A stretch of DNA of 62,405 nt from Comamonadaceae bacterium (GCA_947451385.1 CANFYZ010000008.1:1-62405), one strand, 5' to 3'. Shown: positions 1 to 10,572, numbered from the stretch's first letter. The notes: generated by a model not told the origin, from the sequence alone. Numbers and translations: made by a program.

Positions 1-459
1 ATGCAATTGCTGCCCGTATCAGGCTTCAATGTGGGCACAGATGCTTGGCGTTTTTTATTGCTGCCGATTGGCGTCAGCGTCTTGGCCCGACTGGGGGGTG
101 AAGTGCGCTTCAACCGCGCCTTGTTCATGGAGGAAATTGGCAAAGACTACGTGCGCACAGCACGGGCCAAGGGTTTGTCGGAGTCCCGGGTTCTGTTTGT
201 GCATGTGCTGCGCAATGCCTTGATCCCTATTTTGAGCGCTTCCGTTGCGGTGATTCCTTTGCTGTTCATGGGCAGCTTGATCACCGAGTCATTCTTTGCC
301 ATTCCGGGCTTGGGCAGTTATTTGATTGAAGCCATAGCGGCGCAAGACTTTGCGGTTGTTCGCGCCATGGTGTTCATCGGTTCTGTGCTTTACATCGTGG
401 GCTTGATCCTGACGGACATCAGCTACAGCCTGGCCGATCCACGAATTCGATTGCAATAA
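1..459 (+). CDS. ABC transporter permease, DppB/OppB type (5' truncated by window)
   Basis: C-terminal half of an inner-membrane permease of the peptide/nickel/microcin importer family. The first codon of the window is an in-frame ATG, but family proteins are usually over 300 residues and only 152 are present, so this Met is probably internal and the gene starts to the left. The cytoplasmic EAA loop that contacts the ATPase is visible around residues 43-75 (DYVRTARAKGLSE followed by NALIPI). At least three hydrophobic segments follow, and the end SLADPRIRL is the usual DppB C-terminus. The next permease gene starts 4 bp after the stop, so the two are one operon. Family call is strong; the substrate (oligopeptide, dipeptide or YejABEF-like) cannot be told. 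Confidence 0.9.
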   Translation: MQLLPVSGFNVGTDAWRFLLLPIGVSVLARLGGEVRFNRALFMEEIGKDYVRTARAKGLSESRVLFVHVLRNALIPILSASVAVIPLLFMGSLITESFFAIPGLGSYLIEAIAAQDFAVVRAMVFIGSVLYIVGLILTDISYSLADPRIRLQ

Positions 460-463
460 CACC

Positions 464-1921
464 ATGCAAGCCGTCTTTCTGATTACCGATCTGTTTATCT
501 TTGCTGTTTTATTGATCGGCATTTTTTACGTCTGGCGTATCCGTCATGATCACCACCTCCTGGCCAACTGGCGTTTGGCCTTGAAACGACCCGTGGCCAT
601 GTCCAGTGGTTTGGTGTTGATTCTTTTTGTCCTGGTGGCTGTGCTGGATTCGATGCATTACCGTCCGGCCCTGCCTTCAGCGCCGGGGCAACCGGTCAGT
701 TATTCGGCCGAAGCTGTCTCTGTATTGGACGGATTTTTGGCGCCTTTGACCAAAGCCCGCGAGCGAAGTTATTCAGCGCCACTGGCAGCACATGGTTTTC
801 GCAAAGAAACCATCGAGCAAGAGGGCCAAAAAGTTCGTGACTACCCACGTCTGAAATTTGGCGGTTCGCATTTAAAAGATCCGGCCCATGACCTGGCCAG
901 TGATGTGGCCTTGCGCTCTTTGCAGGCCACGGGAATCGCATTCGGCTTGCTGTTGGTCGCGAGTGCGCTTTCATTTTGGTTGGCAGCCAAAATTTCTCAT
1001 CAAACTTTCGCGCAGGTTGTGCAGCGCTTTGGTTCAGGACAAACCTATTGGCCTTGGCGCACCCTGTTTTTGACGCTCGCAGGGATGCTGGTGGTCATTA
1101 TTTGGGTGATTTCGTTGTCCCAAAATTACCATGTTTTTGGCACCGACCGCACGGGCAACTCGGTTCTGGTGATCGCTCTCAAAAGTGTTCGAACGGCCCT
1201 GGTGATCGGCTCCTTAACGACCTTGGTCGTCTTGCCTCTGGCCTTGCTTTTGGGTGTTCTGGCCGGCTACCTGCGTGGCTGGGTCGATGAAGTGATTCAA
1301 TACATTTACACCTTGTTGGCCTCCATACCCGATGTGTTGCTGATTGCGGCATCTGTGTTGTTGCTGCAGGTTTTCATCGATAAAAATCAGGGATTTTTCG
1401 CCACCGCACTGGAACGCTCTGACGCCCGATTGTTCTTTTTGTGCTTGATTTTGGGCGTGACCTCTTTCACCGGTCTGTGTCGATTGGTCCGGGGTGAAAC
1501 GCTCAAATTGCGCGAGCTTGAATATATTCAATCGGCCCACGCCATGGGGGTTTCGACTCCCCGCATTTTGCGCCGCCACATCGTGCCCAATTTGATGCAT
1601 TTGGTGTTGATCAACACGGTCATGCAGTTCTCCAGCTTTGTATTGGCCGAGGCGGTCTTGTCCTATGTGGGCGTGGGCGTCGACCCAAAAACGGCCAGTT
1701 TTGGCGTCATGATCAACTCCGCCAGGGCTGAATTGGCGGCCACCCCCGTTGTCTGGTGGACCTTGTCGACCGCATTTGTCTTTATGTTCTTGATTGTGCT
1801 GAGCGCTAATCTGTTGGCCGATGCGGTGCGTGATGCGTTTGACCCCCGCACCCGCTTGCGCTCTGCTGCGTCAACCACGCCATCGGCGACGCCATCTTCG
1901 GCAACTGCGGAGGTCGCATGA
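464..1921 (+). CDS. ABC transporter permease, DppC/OppC type, enlarged N-terminus
   Basis: Second membrane subunit of the peptide-type importer, 485 residues against roughly 300-340 for ordinary DppC/OppC. The canonical core starts near residue 220 with FGTDRTGNSV, the counterpart of the LGTDxxGRD motif. The EAA loop is near residues 345-375 (EYIQSAHAMGVSTPRILRR) and the end DPRTRLR is typical. The extra N-terminal part has a TM helix at about 5-25, another at 45-63, a polar segment of about 85 residues (65-150), and TM helices near 155-175 and 195-215. The last 20 residues are Ser/Thr/Ala-rich. The stop codon overlaps the next gene (ATGA). YejE-like relatives are also somewhat longer, so the substrate may be a peptide or microcin-like compound (inference). 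Confidence 0.88.
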   Translation: MQAVFLITDLFIFAVLLIGIFYVWRIRHDHHLLANWRLALKRPVAMSSGLVLILFVLVAVLDSMHYRPALPSAPGQPVSYSAEAVSVLDGFLAPLTKARERSYSAPLAAHGFRKETIEQEGQKVRDYPRLKFGGSHLKDPAHDLASDVALRSLQATGIAFGLLLVASALSFWLAAKISHQTFAQVVQRFGSGQTYWPWRTLFLTLAGMLVVIIWVISLSQNYHVFGTDRTGNSVLVIALKSVRTALVIGSLTTLVVLPLALLLGVLAGYLRGWVDEVIQYIYTLLASIPDVLLIAASVLLLQVFIDKNQGFFATALERSDARLFFLCLILGVTSFTGLCRLVRGETLKLRELEYIQSAHAMGVSTPRILRRHIVPNLMHLVLINTVMQFSSFVLAEAVLSYVGVGVDPKTASFGVMINSARAELAATPVVWWTLSTAFVFMFLIVLSANLLADAVRDAFDPRTRLRSAASTTPSATPSSATAEVA

Positions 1922-3807
1922 TGTCTCAAACCAAACTGAATTCATCGACCCCTGGCCAACTGCGTGTGCAGGGGGTGAGCGTTGAACTGGAAACCGAATC
2001 TGGCGTTGCGCGTGCTGTGGATGCCTTGAGCCTGTCGATTGACAAGGGGCAAACTTTTGCCTTGGTGGGTGAGTCCGGCTGCGGCAAGTCGATGACCGCC
2101 ATGTCTTTGTTGCGCTTGCTGCCTGACAACGCTTTGATTCGATCCGGCCAGGTGCAGTTGGGCGAGGTGGACGTTTTTGGGTTGACCGAGCAGGAGATGC
2201 GCTCGGTTCGTGGCCGGCGCCTGTCCATTATTTTTCAAGAGCCTTCCACGAGTTTGAATCCGGTCATGACCGTGGGTCATCAAATCCTCGAGGTGATTGA
2301 ACGACACACTGTTTTCCGCGGTCAAGAGGCCAGGAAGTTGGGCATAGATTGGCTGGAAAAAGTGGGTTTGCCCGAGCCGCAGCGCCGGTTTGACAGTTAC
2401 CCCTTTGAGTTATCGGGGGGTCAACTACAGCGTGTGATGATCGCCATCGCCTTGGCGGCAGAGCCCGATTTATTGATAGCCGATGAACCGACCACGGCTT
2501 TGGATGTGACGATACAAGCGCAGATTTTGAGCTTGCTGCAGTCCCTGCAGCGTGAACGAGGTATGTCCATGCTGTTGATTACCCATGATTTGGCTGTGGT
2601 CAGCGATCTGGCCGATCATGTGGCTTTGATGTATGCCGGTGAAATAGTGGAGGTGGCCCCTGCGGCTGATTTCTTTCAGCGCCCCAGCCATCCCTATGCC
2701 AAATTACTGCTGAATGCTTTACCCGGTCATCAGTCTCGTGGCTCGGCTTTGGCGGCCATTTCAGGCACGGTCCCGCCCTTGACCCAGGTCTTTGTCGGTT
2801 GCCGTTTTGCCCCGCGTTGTCCTTGGCAAACACCCAGCTGCACAACTCAGCCCTCGATTTTCCAAGAGGTCACCCTCGCGCACGCTGTGCGTTGTGTGAG
2901 ATGGCAGGATCTTCCCGCTTCAACCAGGCTGAACGCAGAACGCGTTCCTGCGCCGCTTGCAGAATGGACGTCAGCAGACAATGCAACATCGATCCATCCG
3001 TCGATTTTGTCGGTGACTGATTTGCGTGTGTCATACAAATTGGGGGGCTCATTCTTTGGTACCAGCCGTTATTTCGACGCTGTTCAGGGGGTCTCATTGG
3101 AGATTACCCGTGGCCAAACCCTGGCGCTGGTGGGGGAGTCGGGCTGCGGCAAAACCACGCTTGGAAAAGCCTTGCTTCAATTGCTGGGGCCCAAAGCGCA
3201 GATTTCAGGCTCGGCCAAATTGAATGGGCAAAATCTTTTTGACTTGAAAGGACAGCAACTGCAGTCTTCCCGCCAGCAATTGCAAATCATTTTTCAAAAC
3301 CCCTACGCTTCCCTCAATCCGCGCATGCGTGTCAAGGACATTCTGGAAGAGGGCATGTTGAGCTTGCATCCCGAATGGTCAGCAGATCGGCGCCAAAGTG
3401 ATTTGCTGGTGTTGATGGAGCAGGTGGGTTTACGCAAAGACAGTTTGGACCGTTACCCCCATGAGTTTTCTGGTGGTCAACGTCAACGCATTGCCATCGC
3501 ACGCGCCCTGGCTGTCAAGCCCTCGCTGATTGTTTGCGATGAGCCGACTTCGGCTTTAGATGTCTCGGTACAAGCCCAAATTCTGAATTTACTCAAGGAG
3601 TTGCAAGCCGCCTTGTCTGTCAGCTACCTTTTCATTTCACACAATATGGGGGTGGTGGAATACCTGGCCGACCAGGTCGCGGTCATGCAGGCGGGGAAAA
3701 TCGTGGAGATGGGCAGCGTGGAACAAGTGTTACACGCGCCTGAGCAGGCCTATACCCGATCGTTGTTAGCCGCTGTCCCTCAGTTGAAAACCACTTTTTC
3801 AGCCTGA
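1918..3807 (+). CDS. Fused double ATPase of peptide-type ABC importer (DppD-DppF / YejF-like)
   Basis: One chain carries both nucleotide-binding domains of the importer (629 residues). Domain 1 has Walker A GESGCGKS at about 51-58, signature LSGGQLQR near 165 and Walker B LLIADEPTTALD near 185. An oligopeptide-transporter C-terminal motif with cysteines (CRFAPRCPW) follows at about 293. Domain 2 repeats the set: GESGCGKTT near 405, FSGGQRQR near 515, LIVCDEPTSALD after it. The gene starts within the stop of the permease gene. A GGAGG at 1909-1913 fits either ATG 1918 or ATG 1921, and spacing favours 1921. It is the last gene of the operon before a hairpin with a T run at 3831-3850. GsiA and YejF have the same fused architecture. 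Confidence 0.93.
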   Translation: MMSQTKLNSSTPGQLRVQGVSVELETESGVARAVDALSLSIDKGQTFALVGESGCGKSMTAMSLLRLLPDNALIRSGQVQLGEVDVFGLTEQEMRSVRGRRLSIIFQEPSTSLNPVMTVGHQILEVIERHTVFRGQEARKLGIDWLEKVGLPEPQRRFDSYPFELSGGQLQRVMIAIALAAEPDLLIADEPTTALDVTIQAQILSLLQSLQRERGMSMLLITHDLAVVSDLADHVALMYAGEIVEVAPAADFFQRPSHPYAKLLLNALPGHQSRGSALAAISGTVPPLTQVFVGCRFAPRCPWQTPSCTTQPSIFQEVTLAHAVRCVRWQDLPASTRLNAERVPAPLAEWTSADNATSIHPSILSVTDLRVSYKLGGSFFGTSRYFDAVQGVSLEITRGQTLALVGESGCGKTTLGKALLQLLGPKAQISGSAKLNGQNLFDLKGQQLQSSRQQLQIIFQNPYASLNPRMRVKDILEEGMLSLHPEWSADRRQSDLLVLMEQVGLRKDSLDRYPHEFSGGQRQRIAIARALAVKPSLIVCDEPTSALDVSVQAQILNLLKELQAALSVSYLFISHNMGVVEYLADQVAVMQAGKIVEMGSVEQVLHAPEQAYTRSLLAAVPQLKTTFSA

Positions 3808-3830
3808 GGCCCCATTTCTTGTCCCTGAGT

Positions 3831-3850
3831 GGCCAAAATGGCCCATTTTT
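3831..3850 (+). terminator. Putative intrinsic terminator of the peptide ABC operon
   Basis: A short stem GGCCA (3831-3835) and TGGCC (3839-3843) with an AAA loop is followed within two bases by seven T. It lies 23 bp after the stop of the double ATPase gene. The stem is only 5 bp, so strength is uncertain. Confidence 0.5.
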
Positions 3851-3895
3851 TTATTCTGAGGAACAGATTTGTAAGTGCTATGGAGCGTAAAACCG

Positions 3896-3924
3896 TTCCA
3901 AATCAATCATTTATAGATTACAAT
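3896..3924 (+). promoter_or_regulatory. Putative sigma-70 promoter for rimP-nusA-infB operon
   Basis: A -10-like TACAAT at 3919-3924 is preceded, 17 bp upstream, by TTCCAA at 3896-3901, a weak match to TTGACA. It lies between the ABC operon terminator and the rimP leader hairpin, which is where a promoter for the translation-factor operon is expected. The assignment rests on sequence match and position only. Confidence 0.4.
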
Positions 3925-3935
3925 GCGGGCTTCAC

Positions 3936-3975
3936 GACCAAACGGGCGGGTTTTCACCGCCCGTTTTTTTTGGTC
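3936..3975 (+). terminator. Leader hairpin with T8 run upstream of rimP (attenuator candidate)
   Basis: Perfect 9-bp stem AACGGGCGG (3941-3949) and CCGCCCGTT (3957-3965) with a 7-nt loop, overlapping a run of eight T (3964-3971). The flanks GACC (3936-3939) and GGTC (3972-3975) can extend the stem if part of the T run bulges out. It has the form of an intrinsic terminator but lies downstream of the likely promoter and 38 bp before the rimP start. It may therefore be an attenuator in the leader, consistent with known autoregulation of this operon by NusA in E. coli; that role here is inference. Confidence 0.75.
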
Positions 3976-4013
3976 GAAACATTGTCAAAGACTTCAGAAA
4001 AGACCGAATTCGC

Positions 4014-4640
4014 GTGGCGTTGCAGCAGATTGTTGAAGAAACTGTTACCGGCTTAGGCTATGACCTGGTGGAGATTGAACGCTCTGCTGGCGGCCTTTTG
4101 CGCATCACCATCGACTGGCCCTGGCAGCCCGGCTTAGAACAATTTATCAATGTGGAAGACTGTGAAAAAGTCAACCGCCAATTGCAATTTGCCCTGGAAG
4201 TGGACGGCGTCGAGTACAACCGGCTGGAAATTTCCTCCCCCGGGATCGACCGGCCTTTGCGAAATGACCATGATTTCAAGCGTTTTGTCGGTCATTTGAT
4301 CGACATCACGCTCAAGGCCCCCATGGGTGAGGCCGCGGCGGGCTTGGTACACGGTAACCGTAAGAAATTTCGCGGCACCTTAGAGGTCCTCTACAACACG
4401 GTGACCGCTGACTCTGCAGGTGCTGAGTCGCCAAGCTACCGACCCGTGCAATGGCAAATTGTTTGGAGCGATGCGCCAGAAACCAAGCCTGGCCAAAGAG
4501 TGAGTAAAAAAAGGGTTCCGCCACCGCTTCAAGCGCTGGCATTTACCCGTGATGAATTACGCGAAGCCCGTTTGGCTCCCGTGGTCGACTTCAAAGGTCG
4601 CCGGACCAAAGAGGCGGGTGATTTATCAGCCCCAAATTGA
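4014..4640 (+). CDS. rimP: Ribosome maturation factor RimP
   Basis: Cytoplasmic factor needed for maturation of the 30S subunit. The N-terminal alpha/beta domain is clear: VTGLGYDLVEIER near residues 11-23, LRITID near 29, then CEKVNRQL and LEISSPGIDRPL, the RimP family hallmark, near 70-85. The C-terminal SH3-like domain follows (KRFVGHLIDITLK). At 208 residues it is longer than the roughly 150 of E. coli; the extra length lies in a variable stretch from about 105 onwards and the basic tail. The start is GTG at 4014, giving MALQQIVEETV. No strong Shine-Dalgarno sequence is visible. First gene of the rimP-nusA-infB-rbfA-truB operon. Confidence 0.95.
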   Translation: MALQQIVEETVTGLGYDLVEIERSAGGLLRITIDWPWQPGLEQFINVEDCEKVNRQLQFALEVDGVEYNRLEISSPGIDRPLRNDHDFKRFVGHLIDITLKAPMGEAAAGLVHGNRKKFRGTLEVLYNTVTADSAGAESPSYRPVQWQIVWSDAPETKPGQRVSKKRVPPPLQALAFTRDELREARLAPVVDFKGRRTKEAGDLSAPN

Positions 4641-4701
4641 TTAATTTCGACTTGCAGCATGGCGCTGTGAGCCCCAAGAACAGATATAGGAGAGTAGTGA
4701 C

Positions 4702-6192
4702 ATGAACCGCGAACTGTTGATGCTGGTGGAAGCAATTTCCCGTGAAAAGAACGTCGAGCGCGATGTGGTGTTTGGTGCTGTTGAAGCGGCATTGGCGCAA
4801 GCCACCAAAAAATTGCACGAAGGCGATGTGGATATCCGCGTAGCGATCGACCGCGACAGTGGCAACTACGAAACTTTCCGTCGCTGGCACGTCGTCCCCG
4901 ATGAGGCCGGTTTGCAGTTGCCTGACCAAGAAATTTTGTTGTTCGAAGCGCTCGAGCAAATTCCTGACATTGAGGTGGACGAGTACATCGAAGAACCTGT
5001 CGAGTCGGTCACCATCGGTCGTATTGGTGCCATGGCCGCCAAACAAGTGATTTTGCAAAAAATCCGCGACGCCGAGCGTGAAATGCTGCTCAACGACTTC
5101 ATGTCGCGGGGTGAAAAGATTTTGGTCGGTACGGTCAAGCGCATGGACAAGGGCGACATCATTGTGGAAGCCGGTCGAGTTGAAGGCCGTCTGCGCCGCA
5201 GCGAGATGATTCCCAAAGAAAATCTGCGCAATGGCGACCGTGTTCGCGCCATGATCATGGAAGTCGACCTGACCTTGCGCGGCGCACCGATTGTTCTTTC
5301 GCGCTCCTCACCTGCCTTCATGATCGAACTCTTCCGCGCTGAAGTGCCTGAAATTGAACAAGGCCTGCTGGAAATCAAATCCTGCGCCCGTGATGCCGGT
5401 TCGCGCGCCAAAATTGCCGTGCTGTCGCACGATAAGCGGGTCGACCCGATCGGTACGTGTGTCGGTGTGCGCGGCACCCGCGTCAACAGCGTCACCACCG
5501 AATTGGCCGGCGAACGTGTCGACATTGTGTTGTGGAGTGAAGATCCTGCCCAGTTCGTGATTGGCGCCTTGGCCCCTGCCAACGTTCAATCCATTGTGGT
5601 GGACGAAGAAAAGCACTCCATGGATGTCGTGGTGGACGAGGAAAACTTGGCGATCGCGATCGGTCGTGGCGGTCAAAACGTGCGCTTGGCCTCAGACTTG
5701 ACGGGCTGGAAAATCAACATCATGGATGCAGCAGAGTCTGCACAAAAACAAGCCGAAGAAACCACGGGTATCCGCGAATTGTTCATGGCCAAGTTGGATG
5801 TGGACCAAGAAATTGCCGACATCCTGATCGAAGAAGGCTTTACCAGCTTGGAGCAAGTGGCTTATGTGCCTTTGCAGGAAATGCTGGAGATTGAAAGTTT
5901 TGACGAAGACACCGTGAACGAATTGCGGACCCGCGCCAAAGACGTTTTATTGACGATGGAAATCGCGCGTGAAGAAAGTGCCGAAGGTGTCTCGCAAGAT
6001 CTGCGTGATCTGGAAGGCCTGAACAGCGAGCTGATTGCCCAACTGGCTGAAGCCGGTATCAAAACCCGCGATGACTTGGCCGATTTGGCCACCGACGAAC
6101 TCACCGACATCACCGGCCAAAGCGCCGAAGATGCCACCGCCTTGATCATGAAAGCCCGCGAACATTGGTTCACGGGTGAAGCCGCAAATTGA
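4702..6192 (+). CDS. nusA: Transcription termination/antitermination factor NusA
   Basis: Binds RNA polymerase and nascent RNA, modulating pausing, termination and antitermination. 496 residues, the full length of the E. coli type. In order: N-terminal polymerase-binding domain ([21 protein letters not shown] at the start), S1 domain around 135-200 ([19 protein letters not shown]), tandem KH domains around 200-345 ([17 protein letters not shown] and [19 protein letters not shown]), and two C-terminal helix-hairpin-helix acidic repeats from about 365 to the end. An AGGAGAG ribosome site precedes the ATG. It lies 61 bp after rimP and 18 bp before infB in the usual order. Confidence 0.98.
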   Translation: MNRELLMLVEAISREKNVERDVVFGAVEAALAQATKKLHEGDVDIRVAIDRDSGNYETFRRWHVVPDEAGLQLPDQEILLFEALEQIPDIEVDEYIEEPVESVTIGRIGAMAAKQVILQKIRDAEREMLLNDFMSRGEKILVGTVKRMDKGDIIVEAGRVEGRLRRSEMIPKENLRNGDRVRAMIMEVDLTLRGAPIVLSRSSPAFMIELFRAEVPEIEQGLLEIKSCARDAGSRAKIAVLSHDKRVDPIGTCVGVRGTRVNSVTTELAGERVDIVLWSEDPAQFVIGALAPANVQSIVVDEEKHSMDVVVDEENLAIAIGRGGQNVRLASDLTGWKINIMDAAESAQKQAEETTGIRELFMAKLDVDQEIADILIEEGFTSLEQVAYVPLQEMLEIESFDEDTVNELRTRAKDVLLTMEIAREESAEGVSQDLRDLEGLNSELIAQLAEAGIKTRDDLADLATDELTDITGQSAEDATALIMKAREHWFTGEAAN

Positions 6193-6210
6193 TGGAGGCA
6201 TGAATAACTT

Positions 6211-9201
6211 ATGTCCTTAAATACCGTCGCCGAGTTCGCCAGCGAACTTAAAAAATCACCCGATACCGTGCTAGAGCAATTGCGCTCGGCCGGGGTGAGT
6301 AAAACCGATCCTTCCGACACCTTGTCGGAGGCGGACAAACAAAAATTGCTCGCCTATTTGCAATCCAGCCACGGTACGGTGGTGGGAGAACGCAAAAAAA
6401 TCACGTTGGTGAAAAAATCGACCAGTGAAATCAAGCAGGCCGATGCCACAGGCAAAGCCCGCACGATTCAGGTTGAAGTGCGTAAAAAACGCACCTTTGC
6501 CAAACGCGATGACGATGTGGCAACGCCCTCGGCGGCGGAGCCCGAAGTCCATGAACCCGTGATCGATCACGCAGAACTGGCCAAGCGAGAAGAAGAAGCA
6601 CGCCGCCAAGTTGAATTGTTGCGTCGGCAAGAAGAAGAGTTGACCGAGAAACGCCGTCGCCGCGAGGCGCAAGAGGCCCAAGAAGCGCAAGCCCGCGCCC
6701 AAGCTGAAGAACAAGAGCAAGCGGCCGCTCAAGCGGCTCAACAAGAGTCAACGCCTGCGCTTTCAGCCGAACAATTGGCCGCTGTTCGCGCGGCCAAAGC
6801 CGCCGCTGCAGCGTCTGAGGCTGCGGCCATCAACGCTGCTGCCCGTCCTGTGGATCCGTCCATTGCACGCCAGGCCGCGGCCTTGGCTGAACAAGACGCC
6901 CAAGATCAAGCCAAAGCACAGTCTGATCGCTTGATGGCCGAAGAGTCAGCCAAAAAAGCGGCCAAGCAAGCCATCATCGATCAAGCCGCGGCAGAGTCCA
7001 AAGCGAAATCTGACGATGAAGCGGCGCGCGCACTGGAGCTGAATGACCGTCGCAGCAAAGCCATGGCAGAGGCTGAAGCCATCCGCGCGATGATGAATGC
7101 CCCTAAAAAGGTGCTGGTCGCCAAAAAAGAAGAGCCCAAGGTCGAAGCCAAAGCACCCACCAAAGGCACTTTGCACAAACCTGCCGGCACGCCTTCTCCA
7201 GGCTCGCGTAACGCGTCCGCCCCTGCTTCGACGGGTACCACTGCACCGGGTGCCAACAAGGAAGTCAAATCAGCCAAGTTGTCTTCCAGTTGGGCGGGCG
7301 ATCCTGCTAAGAAAAAAGCCATCCCCACGCGCGGCGACTCCAGCGGTGGCGTCGGTCGCAACAATTGGCGCGGTGGTCCTAAAAATCGCCGCGGGAATGA
7401 GCGCGATCGTGAGGACCAAGAACAGGCAGCGCCAGTGGAAGCACGGGTGCTCGAAGTGCACGTACCTGAAACCATCACCGTGGCCGAGTTGGCGCACAAG
7501 ATGGCCATCAAGGCGGGTGAGGTTATCAAGCACTTGATGAAATTGGGCCAAATGGTCACCATGAATCAGCCGCTCGATCAAGACACGGCCATGATTGTGG
7601 TGGAAGAAATGGGCCACACGGCCGTGGTTGCGGCCTTGGACGACCCCGAAGCATTCACCGACGACGAGGTCTCCATCAAGGACGCACCTCTGCTGCCTCG
7701 TGCGCCCGTGGTTACTGTCATGGGCCACGTTGACCACGGTAAAACGTCGCTGCTGGACTACATTCGCCGAGCCAAAGTCGCATCGGGTGAAGCCGGTGGC
7801 ATTACCCAGCACATTGGTGCCTATCACGTAGAAACTGAGCGCGGCATGATCTCGTTCTTGGACACCCCGGGTCACGAAGCCTTCACGGCCATGCGTGCAC
7901 GTGGCGCCCAAGCGACCGACATTGTGATTTTGGTGGTGGCAGGTGATGACGGTGTGATGCCGCAGACCAAAGAGGCCATCAAACACGCCAAAGCCGCTGG
8001 TGTGCCGATCGTGGTGGCCATCAACAAGATGGACAAACCCGATGCCAACATTGAGCGCGTGCGGGCTGAACTGATCGCCGAAGAAGTGGTGCCTGAAGAA
8101 TTCGGTGGGGATTCACCTTTTGTCTCCGTGTCTGCAAAGACCGGTTTGGGGGTGGATGCTTTGCTGGAACAGGTGTTGTTGCAAGCTGAAGTTCTTGAAC
8201 TCCGGGCCCCAGTGACCTCGGCTGCCAAAGGCTTGGTGATTGAAGCGCGTTTGGACAAAGGACGGGGTCCCGTGGCCACCATCCTGGTGCAATCCGGCAC
8301 CTTGTCTACCGGCGATGTGGTGTTGGCCGGCCAAACCTATGGCCGCGTTCGCGCCATGCTGGATGAAAACGGCAAGACCATCAAATCAGCCGGGCCCTCA
8401 ATTCCGGTTGAAATCCAGGGTCTCACCGAAGTGCCTCAGGCGGGTGATGAATTCATGGTTTTGAGTGACGAGCGCCGTGCCCGAGAAATTGCCACCTACC
8501 GCGCTGGTAAGTTCCGCAACACCAAACTGGCCAAGCAGCAAGCCGCCAAATTGGAAAACATGTTTGCCGACATGTCGGCTGGCGAAGTCAAAAATCTGCC
8601 CATCATCATCAAAGCAGATGTGCAGGGCTCGCAAGAAGCACTGGCAGCCTCGCTGCTCAAGTTGTCTACAGACGAAGTCAAAGTCCAGCTGGTTTATGCC
8701 GCCGTGGGCGCGATCAGTGAATCAGATATCAACCTGGCCATCGCCTCGAAAGCCATCGTCATTGGATTCAACGTGCGCGCCGATGCCGGTGCCCGCAAGT
8801 TGGCCGAAGGCAACGGGGTGGACGTTCATTACTACAACATCATTTATGACGCTGTGGACGAACTCAAGGCCGCCATGTCTGGCATGTTGGCACCCGAGCA
8901 GAAAGAAGAAGTCACCGGCACCGCCGAGATCCGCAACGTGTTTGTGGCGTCGAAGATCGGTACCGTGGCGGGTTCGATGATCACCTCCGGCTTTGTCAAC
9001 CGTGCTTCACGTTTCCGCTTGTTGCGCGACAACATCGTGATTTACACCGGCGAGATCGACTCACTCAAACGCCTCAAAGACGATGTGCGCGAAGTCAAAG
9101 AAGGCTTCGAATGCGGTATCAAACTCAAGAACTACAACGACATTGCCGTCGGTGATCAGTTGGAATTCTTCGAGGTCAAGGAAGTGGCCCGGACGCTGTA
9201 A
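6211..9201 (+). CDS. infB: Translation initiation factor IF-2
   Basis: GTPase that brings initiator fMet-tRNA to the 30S subunit. 996 residues. The N-terminal IF2-N domain ([22 protein letters not shown]) is followed by a long, low-complexity Ala/Glu/Lys/Gln-rich linker at about 60-400. A second IF2-N domain lies near 415-470 and the G domain starts near 500. G motifs visible are [26 protein letters not shown] and SVSAKTG. Domains II, III and the C-terminal fMet-binding domain end at KEVARTL. The long charged linker is common in betaproteobacterial IF-2. rbfA follows after 3 bp. Confidence 0.98.
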   Translation: MSLNTVAEFASELKKSPDTVLEQLRSAGVSKTDPSDTLSEADKQKLLAYLQSSHGTVVGERKKITLVKKSTSEIKQADATGKARTIQVEVRKKRTFAKRDDDVATPSAAEPEVHEPVIDHAELAKREEEARRQVELLRRQEEELTEKRRRREAQEAQEAQARAQAEEQEQAAAQAAQQESTPALSAEQLAAVRAAKAAAAASEAAAINAAARPVDPSIARQAAALAEQDAQDQAKAQSDRLMAEESAKKAAKQAIIDQAAAESKAKSDDEAARALELNDRRSKAMAEAEAIRAMMNAPKKVLVAKKEEPKVEAKAPTKGTLHKPAGTPSPGSRNASAPASTGTTAPGANKEVKSAKLSSSWAGDPAKKKAIPTRGDSSGGVGRNNWRGGPKNRRGNERDREDQEQAAPVEARVLEVHVPETITVAELAHKMAIKAGEVIKHLMKLGQMVTMNQPLDQDTAMIVVEEMGHTAVVAALDDPEAFTDDEVSIKDAPLLPRAPVVTVMGHVDHGKTSLLDYIRRAKVASGEAGGITQHIGAYHVETERGMISFLDTPGHEAFTAMRARGAQATDIVILVVAGDDGVMPQTKEAIKHAKAAGVPIVVAINKMDKPDANIERVRAELIAEEVVPEEFGGDSPFVSVSAKTGLGVDALLEQVLLQAEVLELRAPVTSAAKGLVIEARLDKGRGPVATILVQSGTLSTGDVVLAGQTYGRVRAMLDENGKTIKSAGPSIPVEIQGLTEVPQAGDEFMVLSDERRAREIATYRAGKFRNTKLAKQQAAKLENMFADMSAGEVKNLPIIIKADVQGSQEALAASLLKLSTDEVKVQLVYAAVGAISESDINLAIASKAIVIGFNVRADAGARKLAEGNGVDVHYYNIIYDAVDELKAAMSGMLAPEQKEEVTGTAEIRNVFVASKIGTVAGSMITSGFVNRASRFRLLRDNIVIYTGEIDSLKRLKDDVREVKEGFECGIKLKNYNDIAVGDQLEFFEVKEVARTL

Positions 9202-9204
9202 ACC

Positions 9205-9579
9205 ATGGTTCGCAAGGCTTCCTCCACCCCCAATCGCGGTTTTCGTGTGGCCGACCAGATTCAAAGAGATCTGGCCGAGTTGATCGCGCGCGAGTTGAAA
9301 GACCCGCGGGTGGGCATGATCACTTTGAGTGGTGTGGAAGTGACGCCTGACTATGCCCATGCCAAAGTGCATTTCAGCATCATCACGGGTGACCCGGTGG
9401 AAACAACTGCCGGACTGAATGCCGCGGCTGGGTTTTTGCGCAACGGACTTTTCAAGCGTTTGCACATCCATACCGTTCCAACCTTGCATTTCATCTTTGA
9501 CCGAACCACGGAGCGCGCGGCCGATATGAACGCTTTGATCTCCAAGGCGGTCGCCTCACGTTCCCAGAACGAGGAATAA
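9205..9579 (+). CDS. rbfA: 30S ribosome-binding factor RbfA
   Basis: Small KH-like cold-shock factor that binds 16S rRNA and aids late 30S maturation. 124 residues, the normal size. Recognised by the N-terminus [21 protein letters not shown], then [20 protein letters not shown] and the C-terminal [19 protein letters not shown]. Placed tightly between infB (3 bp) and truB (1 bp), which implies translational coupling in the operon. Confidence 0.97.
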   Translation: MVRKASSTPNRGFRVADQIQRDLAELIARELKDPRVGMITLSGVEVTPDYAHAKVHFSIITGDPVETTAGLNAAAGFLRNGLFKRLHIHTVPTLHFIFDRTTERAADMNALISKAVASRSQNEE

Positions 9580-9580
9580 C

Positions 9581-10561
9581 ATGAACGCGTCACGCACCAG
9601 GGTGCAACGGCGCCCTGTGCATGGGGTGTTGTTGCTCGACAAACCGTTGGGTTTGTCCAGTAACCAGGCTTTGCAAAAAGCCAAGTGGTTATTGCGTGCG
9701 GAAAAAGCTGGGCACACCGGAACGTTGGACCCCTTGGCCACCGGTGTCTTGCCTTTGTGCTTTGGCGCCGCGACCAAATTCAGTCAGCCGCATTTGGATG
9801 CTGACAAAACCTACATAACGACTTTGCGTTTAGGACAAAAAACCACTACCGCCGATGCGGAAGGTGCCGTGATTCAAGAACGCCCCGTGGTGTGCTCTGC
9901 AGGTCAAGTGGTGGAAGTCTTGGACAGCTTCATGGGGCCCATCAGTCAGGTGCCGCCGATGCACAGCGCCTTGAAAAAGGACGGCAAAGCGCTTTACGAA
10001 TACGCGCGAGAAGGTCAAACCATCGAACGTGAGGCGAGGCACGTGGTGATCCACGATTTAGATTTGCTCGACATGAACTTGTCTGGCGATGCGCCTTCTT
10101 TGACTTTGCGGGTCCATTGCAGCAAGGGCACTTACATTCGCACTTTGGGCGAGGACATCGGCGAGGCGCTGGGTTGCGGCGCCCATTTGAGTTCTTTGCG
10201 CCGGGAGCAAACCGGGCCCTTTGCCGCAGCCCATTGCATCACCTTGGAAGCGCTGGAGTCGCTGCCTGAAATGGAACGCGCATCGCAGCTGAAATCTGTC
10301 GATAGTTTGTTACCCACCCACACGGCTGTCACATTACAAGCCGATGATGCAGGACGCTTCTTGAGCGGTGTGCGCCGCCGGGGTGGGTGGCCTGATTTGG
10401 AGTTTGTCGCCGTGTATGGCGATAAACCCCGTGCTTTGCTGGGTTCAGCCCATGTCAAAGCCGGTGAGTTGATCCCCGGGCGATTGTTGAGCCCCATTGA
10501 AATTCAACAAATTTTAGAAGTAGAGCCTGCTGCCGTGCCCATCCGGGCTGGCCAGGTATGA
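9581..10561 (+). CDS. truB: tRNA pseudouridine(55) synthase TruB
   Basis: Makes pseudouridine 55 in the T loop of elongator tRNAs. 326 residues. The catalytic motif [16 protein letters not shown] contains the nucleophile Asp at residue 50. Later family motifs are [21 protein letters not shown] and [21 protein letters not shown]-terminal PUA-like region follows from about 245 ([12 protein letters not shown] and IPGRLLSP). The stop codon sits at the possible upstream ATG of typA, so the two genes are nearly contiguous. Confidence 0.97.
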   Translation: MNASRTRVQRRPVHGVLLLDKPLGLSSNQALQKAKWLLRAEKAGHTGTLDPLATGVLPLCFGAATKFSQPHLDADKTYITTLRLGQKTTTADAEGAVIQERPVVCSAGQVVEVLDSFMGPISQVPPMHSALKKDGKALYEYAREGQTIEREARHVVIHDLDLLDMNLSGDAPSLTLRVHCSKGTYIRTLGEDIGEALGCGAHLSSLRREQTGPFAAAHCITLEALESLPEMERASQLKSVDSLLPTHTAVTLQADDAGRFLSGVRRRGGWPDLEFVAVYGDKPRALLGSAHVKAGELIPGRLLSPIEIQQILEVEPAAVPIRAGQV

Positions 10562-10572
10562 AGGAAGAAAGC

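Noticed and set aside
3829..4056. 75-codon forward frame between the ABC operon and rimP
   Set aside because: It runs through the ABC terminator, the putative promoter, the rimP leader hairpin and the rimP start in another frame.
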